The notes under the pieces were generated by a model, which was not told the DNA's origin, made no database searches, and saw nothing but the letters and a program-made list of their open reading frames with translations. Shown here piece after piece: positions 33,133 through 44,600 of a DNA stretch of 64,000 bases. Numbering within the stretch: position 1 is the stretch's first letter; every line of letters begins with the position of its first letter. The DNA lies in assembly GCF_000699445.3 (NCBI RefSeq), contig NC_067195.1, positions 56,462,465 to 56,526,464 on the forward strand, written 5' to 3'. This DNA is from Schistosoma haematobium. Lineage: Eukaryota > Platyhelminthes > Trematoda > Strigeidida > Schistosomatidae. The translations under genes were made by a program, and so were the position numbers.

Positions 33133-33230
33133 TGAGTGAATTGCTCAGGACAGGGTTGGATGGAGAATGCTAGTGAGAGGCCTATGCTTTTTCACGAGGA
33201 GTAAAAGGCGTAAGTAAGTAAACAATTTCA
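33133..33230 (+). mobile_element. LINE family A extreme 3' end
   Basis: About 95 bp of the family terminus: CAGGACAGGGTTGGATGGAG, then GCCTATGCTTTTTCACGAGG and AAAAGGCGTAAGTAAGTAA. This is a second heavily 5'-truncated copy in the same orientation as the one at 32,685. Confidence 0.75.
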
Positions 33231-33234
33231 GTGA

Positions 33235-34285
33235 ATTGTTGATAAAACTTTTAAGAATTTAGATTTTGAATGAACATTCAATGTTCAACACCATATGCAT
33301 ACAAATAAGACTTCATATCGATCAGAATGCTTTCTTCTTAATAAATTTAAAATAAACGTATCTAAGTATCAATTGATGTATGATCAGTTGTAAATAATTT
33401 ACAAATAACTCGTTCAAACCATAATTATGTAGGAAATAATTTGAAACATTTCGTCATAATACCTACGCTACTTACTAAAAATAGGTAGTTAACAATTGTA
33501 CTTAAAATTCATAGTGACTGATAATACTTTGATCAGGTAGATTTTATCGAACAGATCACCCAATCATAATTGATTATCATTGAAGATTCCTTAACGTTAA
33601 TTTTCTTCTTAGCAGATAATAACGTTTGGCTATTTATACAATTATATAAGTCATTGTAGAATATGCTTGATTTTGTAATGAGTATGAACTGGACATTTTC
33701 ATAAATATTGGTGTCTGTGCAAAAACTTAGTAATATGGCTGCAGATTTCAGAATTAATCCAATAAGTTGTATCAAATTTTCTTTTGAAAGATGATTATGA
33801 ATCAAACGGAATCAACTATTTATTTCATGTATAAATAGATTGAAGACCTAATTATGACTTCATAAATTTCAAATAGGTTATATTTACTTCAACCTGACTA
33901 AGCAGACTGTAATTCTAGCTCAGCAAACAATAGGTATGGATTGGAATTGAGCACATAGATCTTTACTTGACCAATCCGTTAGGATTATATATTACTGAAA
34001 TAGAAAGTAACCTTAACCCAAATCCAAGAAAAACGATGAAAATCTTGAGACAAAATGAAAATCATCATTTGATAGATTCGAACAATAAACCTTATTCGCG
34101 TACCAACATTACACTAACTTCCTATACATATTACGCGTTGGCAGGAAGAACGTTGGGCTCTAAACAGCATTTACATACGCAAAAAACCCAATTACGTGAT
34201 CAAATTAGAAGGACATATAATGTGTTGCACATTATTTTTTATGCTAAATAATAACATCGCATGTACAAAATAACATAATGGTCAC
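33235..34285. other. AT-rich spacer, nothing certain
   Basis: A 94-residue plus-strand frame at 33,967-34,251 has slightly less biased composition but no domain I recognise, and no splice or promoter context supports it. Nothing else recognised. Confidence 0.4.
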
Positions 34286-34289
34286 ATTT

Positions 34290-34465
34290 AGGTGGTCTTG
34301 TTCTGTAATTTGGATGGTTTGGTCGTGGAGTTCTTGTTGTTCATCTGAACAACATCATCGTCAAAAAAAGTCAGGTAGAAGTTTGTGCTAATGATGATGT
34401 TCAGATGAACAATAAAAGCTCCACGAACAAACCATATAGCTCATAGAACAAAACTCCACCTAAAT
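34290..34465. repeat. Imperfect inverted repeat (hairpin)
   Basis: The left arm (about 34,290-34,365: AGGTGG...CTTGTTCTG...TGGTTTGGTCGTGGAGTTCTT...GTTCATCTGAAC) is the reverse complement, with mismatches, of the right arm (about 34,385-34,465: GTTCAGATGAAC...GCTCCACGAACAAACCAT...CCACCT). The loop is roughly 30 bp. Origin unknown; it could be two inverted copies of a short repeat. Confidence 0.7.
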
Positions 34466-34519
34466 TATCCACATCAGCTACAAATCTTCCCCATCTCGTA
34501 ATCGTCACATGAATATGTC

Positions 34520-34580
34520 ATGGATGCGCACTGCTGAGGAGTCCCACAATAGAACGAAACGGTCGTCCAGTGCTTCCAGG
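34520..34580 (+). ncRNA. Hammerhead ribozyme, T-type, core intact
   Basis: Order: GCACTG, CTGAGGA, hairpin GTCCCACAATAGAAC (one C-A mismatch), GAAA, CGGTCG, GTC, CAGTGC. Stem I pairs perfectly over six bases (GCACTG with CAGTGC). All core bases are intact. The stem II mismatch is the only defect I see. Confidence 0.8.
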
Positions 34581-34665
34581 TTTTCCATGGTGGTCTAGCT
34601 TAAACTGACTCATGATCTCAACTGTTGAAATTACTACAATCTTTACAAAACCCCTTCTGATATAT
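34520..34665 (+). mobile_element. T-type SINE lacking tRNA-like head
   Basis: Plus-strand copy starting at the hammerhead (TGGATGCGCACTG) and running into the tail (AAACTGACTCATGATCTCAA, then ATCTTTACAAAACCCCTTCTG). The tRNA-like head is absent, so this is a 5'-truncated insertion. Confidence 0.8.
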
Positions 34666-34669
34666 GAAT

Positions 34670-35264
34670 ATGTGACTATCAATTATTTCAACCAACGCAA
34701 GTGTTCAAAAGCTTAGATTATAAATATTATTATGTCAATCAATCATTTGTAATAAACGATTTCCAGAAGTTTGAATGAAATTTTATCAGTACTAAATTGT
34801 TTACTCCTAGAGATAAATTACTCACACGTAAATATGTGACAAATTAAACCGATGAAAAATCCTACCAGTTGTCAATATACTACTTATAACTGATTCATAA
34901 TCAGTAAATACAAGAAACCAAATATCTAATGAGAATTATAGTACTACTGAAAATAGTTTTTTTTTTCAAAAAGAAAAAAGAAAGAAAACAAATCAAAAAT
35001 GACTTGTGGAAATTAAAAAAAAGAAAGAAAAATAATTTTGTAATATTACAAATTCCATTATTACCAAATGAATTATATACATAAAACATCTCTTTGAAAT
35101 GATGGATGAATATAGATAGAATTATCCTTTGAATAATTATTGTAACAGGTAATTCTATGTTCATTTGATTAAAAAAAACAGGCAAATCTGTACTTGATTT
35201 CTTGATGCATGACATTTCAAGTGAAATATAAAGTATCATAATATGTATTCAATTAATGAAACAA
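34670..35264. other. 3' flank of CC2D1 gene
   Basis: AT-rich sequence downstream of the CC2D1 stop codon on the minus strand; part is presumably 3' UTR. I did not find a clear polyadenylation signal close to the stop. A T/A-rich run at about 34,950-35,040 generates the spurious Phe-rich minus frame 34,901-35,239. Confidence 0.5.
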
Positions 35265-35627
35265 TTAAGAATTATCTATGTTTCTTACGATAACAACACG
35301 AGATGATGACGATGAAACAGAATTAGTTGCTTTTGTAGAGACAAAAGAAGAAGAAGAAGAAGAAATAGGATTATTCATTGCATATTCGATTCTGATAGGT
35401 TTAGGTGAATTAGTTTGTTTTGATGAAATTGAAGGAACAGGGCTATGCCTTATATTTTCACTTCTGATAGATCTAGGCGAATCAGTCTGTTTTGGTGTAG
35501 ACAAAGAAGATGATGAAACAGGATTATTTTTTGAATTTTCGATTTCAATAAGTTTAGGTGATTCATTAATCTGTTTCGGTGCAGATAATAAAAGCCAAGG
35601 CTGTTGTTGATAAACAACAGTTTCTCC
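35265..35627 (-). CDS. CC2D1 last exon: C-terminal motif and Ser-rich tail
   Basis: Starts after a TTTATGTTTCAG acceptor and runs to a TAA at 35,265-35,267. The first residues, GETVVYQQQPWLLLSAP, continue the C2-associated LREPLSG...W-type ending of CC2D1 proteins, which supports the junction. The other ~100 residues are three imperfect repeats of the form PKQ-(5)-SPK/R-(10)-NPVSSSS-like, rich in Ser, Asn and Pro, then two Ser runs. Vertebrate family members end in a helical segment instead, so this tail looks lineage-specific. The plus-strand frame at 35,278-35,610 is its shadow. Confidence 0.85.
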   Translation of the reverse strand, partial: GETVVYQQQPWLLLSAPKQINESPKLIEIENSKNNPVSSSSLSTPKQTDSPRSIRSENIRHSPVPSISSKQTNSPKPIRIEYAMNNPISSSSSSFVSTKATNSVSSSSSRVVIVRNIDNS

Positions 35628-38600
35628 CTGAAACATAAATGATATCAATAGAAACATAAAAAAGGGAAATAGATTTTCAATTTATGTGTGAACTGACGCG
35701 AGTTAACAAAGGAATGTTTGCCACATTTTTGTTTATTTTTTCCTTTCATTTTAAACTTTAACTATACGTGTAAATATTTTGCTCGAAAATTACTTCCCAT
35801 AAACATTGATTTTACTTACGTAATTAACTAGGACAGAATGTATGAAGTGTGAATAGAGCATACTGCTATTCAGTTAACGTTACAATGTAGCAAGTGATTA
35901 ACTTGCTTTGATTTCCATTGGATGGTGACTTCATTCCAACATATGATAAAACTATTTCCCTAAGTTGTGATAATATGTACGAGCAAATCAAAAATATGTA
36001 CGGCACAGTTGCATTCGAAATGGTTTATCGGGAAATTCGGCATTAGTTAGACGTTACTGTTACATATTAGTTTTTATTTTTTATTTAGTTAGACGACCAC
36101 TGAAAACCAGAAACAACTGGAAAGCTGCATCGTCCAAATATGGGACTTGACAGCCTGCACTAAGGTCTCTCTGAGGATCAGACTCAGGATTTCCAGGTCT
36201 CGCAGTAAGCGCTTAAGCTTTAGACCACTGGGTCGGCATTCAGTGATTTATACTTCCAACTTCAATCCATTCGCGATATTGCCCAACCATCTTACAATGT
36301 CATCAGTGGGTAACTGCCTCACACTTGACATGGTTAAAATCTACTTGTCACGACTTCTCAGTAAAACTCCGGAAATTATTTCCCGAGTTACTAGCACCTA
36401 ATGTATTGAGAAAACCAGTGGCAACTTCTCTAAAACCATGTTGAATGTGTGAAGAGAACAAATTTATTTACTTGACGACAATTTTTAGCAGAAAACTATA
36501 CAAATCACACAACTAACCCTCCTTTCATCCGGACAAATAACTAGAAATTTCACGTATTATTGAATGTTAAAACCGAGTAAAATCTTTGCCAATTTATTTC
36601 GGTTCCTAATAGTAAAGTGAAATTCCAAATATTAATAGCCTTCAAGAAAGGATAAATATACAACAAACAGCAGATTTGTACGTCACATATCCACCTTAAG
36701 AAGCATAATGAATGTGAAACTTCAGATTAAAGATTTTAAAAATCGGTCAAACTAATGACCAAACTCTATTCTATGAATAAGTATTTCTTGAAATATGATG
36801 GAAATCTATATTCTAGTATTTAAATGCAATCGAAGATGACAATCACTAATATGGTCAAACATTTTCCCATTTTAAGTGAATCTTTATTAGATCTATATCA
36901 GATAACTGTAAATATAAACTTGTGAGTATATCTGAGTTGAGTCGAGAAATGGAATCCAGGATACGTGTTTTATTTTTTCAGAACCTTGATGTGCCCACAT
37001 TCCAGTATTGAATTTCCCACTCGACTTCACTACTTATCGCTACAAACATTAAACTATTGAGTTCAAATAGCTATTAACTCATTTAATGGTTATTGAACTA
37101 TTTGTTAAGCATGATATTCTTCTGCTGACGATATTCATTATTAAAGGACACTTTTGCAGTGAAGCTAACATCATATAAAATTAATAGCTACTATTGAAAA
37201 CATATATTCGATAGTTTATTCAGCATTGGCTGATTAAATTCCGGTATTTTAAAACAATAAATATATGAAGCAGATAAAATCAACACATACACACACTTAC
37301 GAGTACCCAGACATTATCAGAACAGTAAACATCACATGGAATCACAACGTATTTGGGTTGGCTTATGAAAAACTACATCGAATAACCCAAAACGAAAGAA
37401 TATAGACAATTCTAAGATGTTTCAACCACAAACAATGTGATTGCTGTTTCATAATAAATCTTTCTGTGTTATTAGCTTTATAAATCACTAATAAATACAT
37501 TTAACTGGTTTAGCAAAAGCATAATGATCTACTATGTTGAATATAGATTACAATAAACTAAAGAATCAATTAATTGACAATAACTTACACTAAGTGATTC
37601 ACGTTGTCTTAATTGTACTTGTAGACGACCCCCTACTACTTTACGACCTTCTTTCAAATCACCAACATGAGTTACGGTTGCCGATTGGACAAGTCCAGTA
37701 AGAGGAATTTCAGTTATACCTAGTACACCCCAGCTTCGAAATATACCACGATTGTAATATACCTGAGAACAGAATAAAAATGAAATTTTAAATGTTTATT
37801 GTTATAGTATTTCAACATAACAAGATATGAGTTAAAATGAATTAAAATTATTCATCTATAGGTGATCCTATGTCAAATGGCATTTGAATAGTTTTTCAGT
37901 TTTGAATTAACTAATTAAGAGGCAAAGTCAATCAAGATAAATGAGTTGTCACGTTGAATAAGATTCTTCTTATGATATTTCAAGTTAAACGGTACCAATA
38001 AGAAAATGTGACAAACAAAATTGAAAAGGAAATTTACACTTTTAAAGAATAAATATAAGTTTCATTACATATAATACATATCATTTTGGGAAAAAAAAAC
38101 GAAAAACCGAAGATTCCCGATCATATATTGTCTAGTTTTCCAATCTGTGTTCATCATAAAGATTACAAAGACAGTAATAAAGAATTGAAATTTACAATTT
38201 ATTTATTTGAACACATAGATATTGGTACAAGAGAGCGCCAAACAAAACAATGAGAATTTAAAGAGAAGGAAAAAGAAAAAAAGGTAAGGAGCGTAAAAAA
38301 AGAGAGCAATAAGGAAGAGATTGGTATGAGGTAGTGTAATAATAATAGTAATAATGGGGGGAACGGAAAGGTACAATCAGAAGAAATCTTTCAGTTAAGG
38401 AAGGGACAACCAGTTTTTTATGAGAAAAGTAAAAGAAGGTTACAGCAGGATCGCCACTGGCTTCTGTTTTGAACTATATCTGATAACGTCTCTAGCCACT
38501 GTGTAGCACCATCTCTCGGACCCCAACCAGGGAGTTGTGAAGCCAGTCCTTTGCAACTTTCTTTCATGCCACAATACCATGTCATATACTGACCACCTCT

Positions 38601-41600
38601 CCGCTTTTTCTAACCAGTCCCAGAGTCGGCAAATAGTTACATAAGTGCTTCTATGAATTTTATAATACAGCTAGCAATACATCTCTTAGATAACAATAAC
38701 AATAATAATAATCGAATATTAAATTCTTTCAAGTCAATTTAGACTAGAATCTGATCAGCTATTTTGTGAGCATAGAATGATTAAAGTAAATGAAACTAAA
38801 ATATAACTAAATCACAAGAGTAGAGAGAGATGATGGTTACATATCAACCAATAATCAATTTTAATGGAAAGCTATTAATGATTTGTTTTTTTCTCATATT
38901 GTATCGTTTGAATATTAATAATTATACTGACATAATCATATGTTTATTATTCATATGGTTCGAAATTTTCTATGATTATAATTTTTACTAAAAAAATTAT
39001 TCATTTGATCATTGGAGTATTGTGATGTTTGAATGAACTAATGATACCTTTGTACTTGTTGAATGCTTGATTTCGAATTCTAAATACAGTACATTCGTTT
39101 GTGGTTATCTAGTACTTCTTGATCCAATTACGTTATTTCTGGAATTCTTATTTCATACCATAATTCAAATACTCCTAATCATCATATTGGCGTCGCGATG
39201 GAGCCTGTGATGGAACGGTTAGACATACATTCAGATTCTGATGCTTTTGAGGATTACTTTGAAAAGTTCGAAATCTGGGCTATGATCAAGGAAGATGCTG
39301 AGGATGTTAATATTGTAGCACATTTCCTCATATTCATCGGAAAAGAAGCATATAGCTTATTAAAAACTCTGGCCTTACCGGAAAAGCCCATTTCGCTTTC
39401 TTATATAATTCTCAAGGATCTACTGTTAGACTATGTTCAGTATACAAATTTCGAATGTGGTAAAGGAGGGAGATTTCGTAAAATGATTCATGAGGATGTA
39501 AAAAATTCTAATGCATTTCGTCATCCCAACCCAGTGCATACTCAAGGTTTTGCAGAAAATTCATTGAGGAGTTGCGATGCAGTTCAGTCAGTCAGTCAGC
39601 TGCAACGTAGGACCAGGCACATATATGCATCGGTCCAAGTTGCCACACCACATTAACATAACAAAATGGACACCGGATTCATAAAAGTAGTTAATTCAGA
39701 GGTGGTAATATAAAAAAGAAAGATTGCGATAAGGATATAGTACACGAAGAAAGAATTAGTTCGTAGAAAGAAAGGTATGAAGCTATTTTAATCTCTTAGT
39801 TTAAGGGAAGACAGGGAGTGTATACACCGACACCATTGTGATCGATGCTGAGCCATGTCACCAAGAGTCTCCAACCATTGGTTACGATAGTCACGTGGAC
39901 CACAACCAAGTAGTCTGCATCTACCAACATGGCTCAGACTAGAAGTTAGTGACTTCAAGCACTGATGCCATGTTTTGGTTTGGCCGCCCCTAACTTTCTT
40001 CCAACCATCCCGAACACCGGTTAGCATTGCACGTCGTGACCGGAATACACCAGTATCTCTGCTGAATTTATCCTTTTCTATCCAGCTTGGGTCCAATGTG
40101 TTTCGCTGATTCCGAGTACTGCCAAGTTGTATCTCTTGATTTCCGTTGCTAATTAACTGGTCCTATCCGTTTCCCACATTGTTCGGACGCTCTATGTACT
40201 TATGCTAATTGTCGGTCTGGTTGTTAGAAGGGTTATCGACTTCGTGACTTGCGAAGAATCCCGACTTTAATCATGAGGCGTCATGATTCTTTCTTCAACT
40301 CCCAGGGTAGCGTTTAAATGGTTTATTTTGTTTATTCTGGTCGAAGCTTGATGCCATACCAAATATTATTTGTCCGCATAATGCATTTGCTTCTTGTGGG
40401 AAACTTGTTCAATGCGAAGGACAAGTACTGAATGACCTCGATTTTGGTTACAATTCGGATGATTCCATATCAACTGCTATTTATCCTTATCACAAAAACA
40501 CTTCTAATGTTTACTCTAACCAATGTAAGAAATAAGTTTTAAATGAAGCCACATCATTCATAAATTGGGGATATAAAGATCCAACATTATTTCGTCGGGG
40601 AGGGTAGTCTAAAAGTCTAAGGTTCAAATTCTAGGTAGCAGTGGTTTCAGTACACAACCGACATGCTGATTACACAATCCCAGGAAGTAGGTGAGTCTCT
40701 TACGATTTCGGTTGTTAATTCTAATACTAATGACTGCATTCTAGATAATAGTTTTTATACAATACAATGTCGGACAGACACAGGATGAACTTGAGAAGAA
40801 GACGTACAATTGATTACAGACACCTAGACTCTAATTTAAGCTGTGGCGGATGTGGTGTTTGAATGAACTAATGATACCTTTGTACTTGTTGAATGCTTGA
40901 TTTCGAATTCTAAATACAGTACATTCGTTTGTGGTTATCTAGTATTTTTTGATCCAATTACGTCATTTCTGGAATTCTTAGTTCATACTATAATTCAAAT
41001 ACTCATGATTATCATAAGTATACAAACATAATGTGAGAAATACTTTCTGGTTACGATCAATTTTATGGTTCATTAAAATTATACACATAATTTGGAATTA
41101 GTAATGATCTAGTGCACGTAGCATATACGTTGGATGCCAATGTTATGCCTATAAAACAAAAGTAGAATACCGAAATCATGTTTAGTCATCTTTTTAGCAC
41201 TTAATAAGCAAAGTATACTACTTACACATTAAGATGATGTACCAGGTGAGTCTATATTGAACAGGTACTTGGGCTTATATTAACCCGTATGGTAAACTAT
41301 GAATATGAATTCGTCTGGAAAAATGTTACGACATATAATGACAATCAGAGAATTTTCGGAAGTGTAACAATTTTATCAGTCAATAGTCAATAAACAAACT
41401 GAAATAGACTTAATTTAGGAACAAAAAATAAAAATGACTACTAGCTACAAAATTAGAGATCTGTTGTTAAATAATGATATTGACATAAATATGCATACGG
41501 TAATAGAACAAATACGAACAACAGCTAATCGAAATTTATCTTGAAAGAACAAGAAGTTAATCGATTCTATGAAAATTTTAATGAATCGCTTCTGCATTGA

Positions 41601-44600
41601 CGGTATTATTTAGGAAGTTAATAAAAGCTACATAACTAAACCAAAGAGAACAAAAAACACTATACCTTTGAAATTTCACTACTGAGGAACTAATCTTCCC
41701 TATAATCTTAAACGAGGATAACATAAATATCTATGTAGATCACTAACCAAGTACTCAATTATGTACTTGACTTTCAGTCAAATATTTTGTGCATAGGCTA
41801 ATTGATATTAACCGTTTCTGATACCAAATTATTTGAAGCCGAGTTTGACTCAATAAAATCATAGTTACCAGTAACAAAACTGACCAAGGGAAAACACAAC
41901 CTTAATATACATACAAAATATTACATAGAACAATGCAATTTATGTGAACATGCAATTGTAAACTAATACAACTGAAAACTAGCTTACTGTTGCTTTTAGA
42001 CAACGATTATTTTGAACAAATCGTCTATATGAATGACTTTTTGTATTTACACGAAATTCTTTAACTGATTGACTATATATTGGTTCACTACTTGATTTAA
42101 CTACATTTGTAGATAACTTCATTGGTGGATTGGCATTATTTAAACTGAATTCAACTTCAACATAAGTATCAATATTTGAATAATGTGATGGAAGTGGATA
42201 AGCTATACCATGAATATTACTAACTTCAAGTATATCATCCGCTAATTCAGCATTCAAATTACATTTAGGCAAATTGGCATATTCAAAATATGCGGTTAAA
42301 TTAGATACATGTTGATTGTATTTAGATAATAATTTCTTGATACACGTATTCACACTAAGTAAATCAGATAATTTCGATAATATCGAATGTGCATTAGCAC
42401 CGCCATTACGACGATGTTGATTTATTAAATTGTTAATTAGTTGTTCTTGTTCTGATAAAATTTCTGAGTATGTTTTAAATAACTGATCACCTACATAGAA
42501 CATGAAAAATTGATCTTGAAATATAGTTGTTTAAAAAGTATTAAGTAACAAAGAGAACATATCATAATGCTTGACTGTAAGGGTTTCCTGTCGTTAATAT
42601 TAAGGATTATAAGTGGTTAGGAACCAACGTAGTCTTCAGCATTAACAATAGTGAACAAGTAAGTGGCTATTCGGATTGAATAGTTCGATGGACAAAATGC
42701 TGAAATTTAAAGTGAAAGGCATCAGGTTCGAGTCCCGGGGTAGTCACTAATAGTGAGATGGAGGCACATCTAATTGACGAGTTCCGAATAAGACGAAATG
42801 CGTATCTTAGATCCCACTGCTAGACACTATCCAACTCTAGTAAAAATTATTTTGATAGTATTATCATATATAATTTAAGTGATAAATACAAATCAATATG
42901 AATTTAAATAGATTTCGTTAAGTATAATTCATAGGATTATATCTAGCACCGAATTCGATGAGTCCTACCGTTAGTCTTGTACGCATTAAACATTATGTAA
43001 CCCTAGAATACAAATGAATAATAGAGTGAGCTACGCTACAGCCAGAAATTTGTTCTAAAGAATTGTAGTTACTCAATCAGTTACAATCAACATACAGCCC
43101 GGGTAAGTTCGCATAAAACATTAGCACGACGAGATGAAGTCAACAAGATGAATAGCAAAATAATTGAAATATTTGTAGTAGCATTAGTAATCAGGAGTAC
43201 TAAACAGTTAGAGTATGTTCAAGAAAACGAAATGTGAAAGTATATATGTATGAAGGGAAACTGAAACTGAAGATCTAGGAAGATTAAGAGTGAATGCATC
43301 TGAGGTAGGTCAGCCAAGAATAACAATGTATGGGATAAATCTCAATGGGGTCAAACGGTTACATTTCACAACAATACAGTAGGGAAAAACACAAGACAGA
43401 GAAAAGAAGAAAGAATAACGGATTGTCAATTGCAATGGCGAACGAATGGAATAATGGAACAAAGACTCTGAAATAACATTTACATTTCAACGACAGAAAA
43501 TATGAATTCAACTGCACCACCAAGACAGATTTTGAGGTGTGACTAAAGTGTTATATTTATATATTATGATTACTCTGGAGATCCCAAATAGAAACCATGT
43601 GTTTTCTTACAATGCTCAGTAAGTTTCCTAATATTTTCTAATATACTCCTACGCTAACTAGTATTGTACGGTTAGGAGTTGCAGGGTATAACTCAAACGT
43701 GTTCCATCTACCCCAGTATGACTTGATAAGTAGCTTACCCTGAGTAAGTCATAATTCGAATACAGCTTTTATCGAATAACTGCAGTATAAGAACGTTTTC
43801 TACCTTTAATAGTCAGGTATTTTACATTAATTAAGTGATGCATAGTTAATTGTCGAGCCATTTATATATATAGGGATTTTGTTCGCTCCATGGACGAGAT
43901 ACAGTAACAAAAAATAGACGAAATTTCTCAGGGTGGTTGGATTTCACGTACCAACCAGTTACCAGCCGAACTGAGTCTATCAGTACAATGTTCAACGGGC
44001 TCAGCTACACTACTCCCTATGATCAAATCTGTCAGTGACACTAGCTTATTAGTTCTAAAGCAACAGTGTGAGCTTTGAAGAGAGAAAAGCATCGCAAACA
44101 TCTTAGCATTAGTGTTCAAAAGACTGAATTCTGTCATTCGTATATTGTAAGTGAATGAGAAGGTCAATGGGTAGTAGGTCACCCTTTGAGAAGTGTCACC
44201 AGTAGAAAGAAACGTATCTATGATGAAATTAAATAAAAAGCAAAAGAATAGCAGAAGTATCGAAAGTGTGCAACAATACTTCTTTAAAATTCAGTTAAAT
44301 TTCTCTAAAAAAGCATACTATTTGAAACGATTTACCTGATAAAGAATTAAAAGCAACGGCATACTTTACAGGTGGATCACATTTTAATCCACTTAATATA
44401 GGTCTAGATGGATTAGAATCAGTAAGTGCAGGTGGCCGTGGTAATTGAGTTAAATCTATTGGTAAGCCAGCTTCAGCAGCTTGTATCATTTGATTCATTC
44501 CAAGAACTGATCGAATGTACGTTTTAGCCAATTCAATATTACCAGATTGTTTTGCAGCTTTAGCGGCTTGTTTCAACTCATCTTGACGTTTAGTTAATAG

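Larger units (their letters stand above)
39021..41016 (+). mobile_element. LTR retrotransposon, gag only, in CC2D1 intron
   Basis: Two 166-bp LTRs (39,021-39,186 and 40,851-41,016), both starting TGTG.TGTTTGAATGAAC and ending ATCATA, flank about 1.66 kb. The element sits between AGTAT target duplications (39,016-39,020 and 41,017-41,021). A primer-binding-like TTGGCGTCGCGATGG follows the left LTR. Internal sequence encodes a gag-like protein and then degraded sequence; no protease, RT or integrase is visible. About 770 bp of the interior is a later LINE insertion. The LTRs differ at roughly ten positions, so the insertion is not very recent. Confidence 0.85.
37763..41987 (-). other. CC2D1 intron with nested retroelements
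   Basis: Donor GTAAGC at 41,987, acceptor CTCAG at 37,763. It contains a family C LINE 3' fragment (38,195-38,637) and an LTR retrotransposon (39,021-41,016) that itself contains a chimeric LINE (39,580-40,350). Other parts are AT-rich without recognised elements. Confidence 0.8.

Noticed and set aside
33967..34251. 94-residue plus-strand frame
   Set aside because: No recognisable family and no supporting splice or promoter signals.
35278..35610. 110-residue acidic plus-strand frame
   Set aside because: It is the exact antisense of the CC2D1 last exon, which has homology, a splice acceptor and a frame-consistent junction; the acidic composition comes from the antisense of Ser codons.
43925..44185. 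Possible further tRNA-like SINE head and 84-residue minus frame
   Set aside because: Some resemblance to A and B box spacing, but no second copy in the window and no hammerhead or tail; too weak to call.
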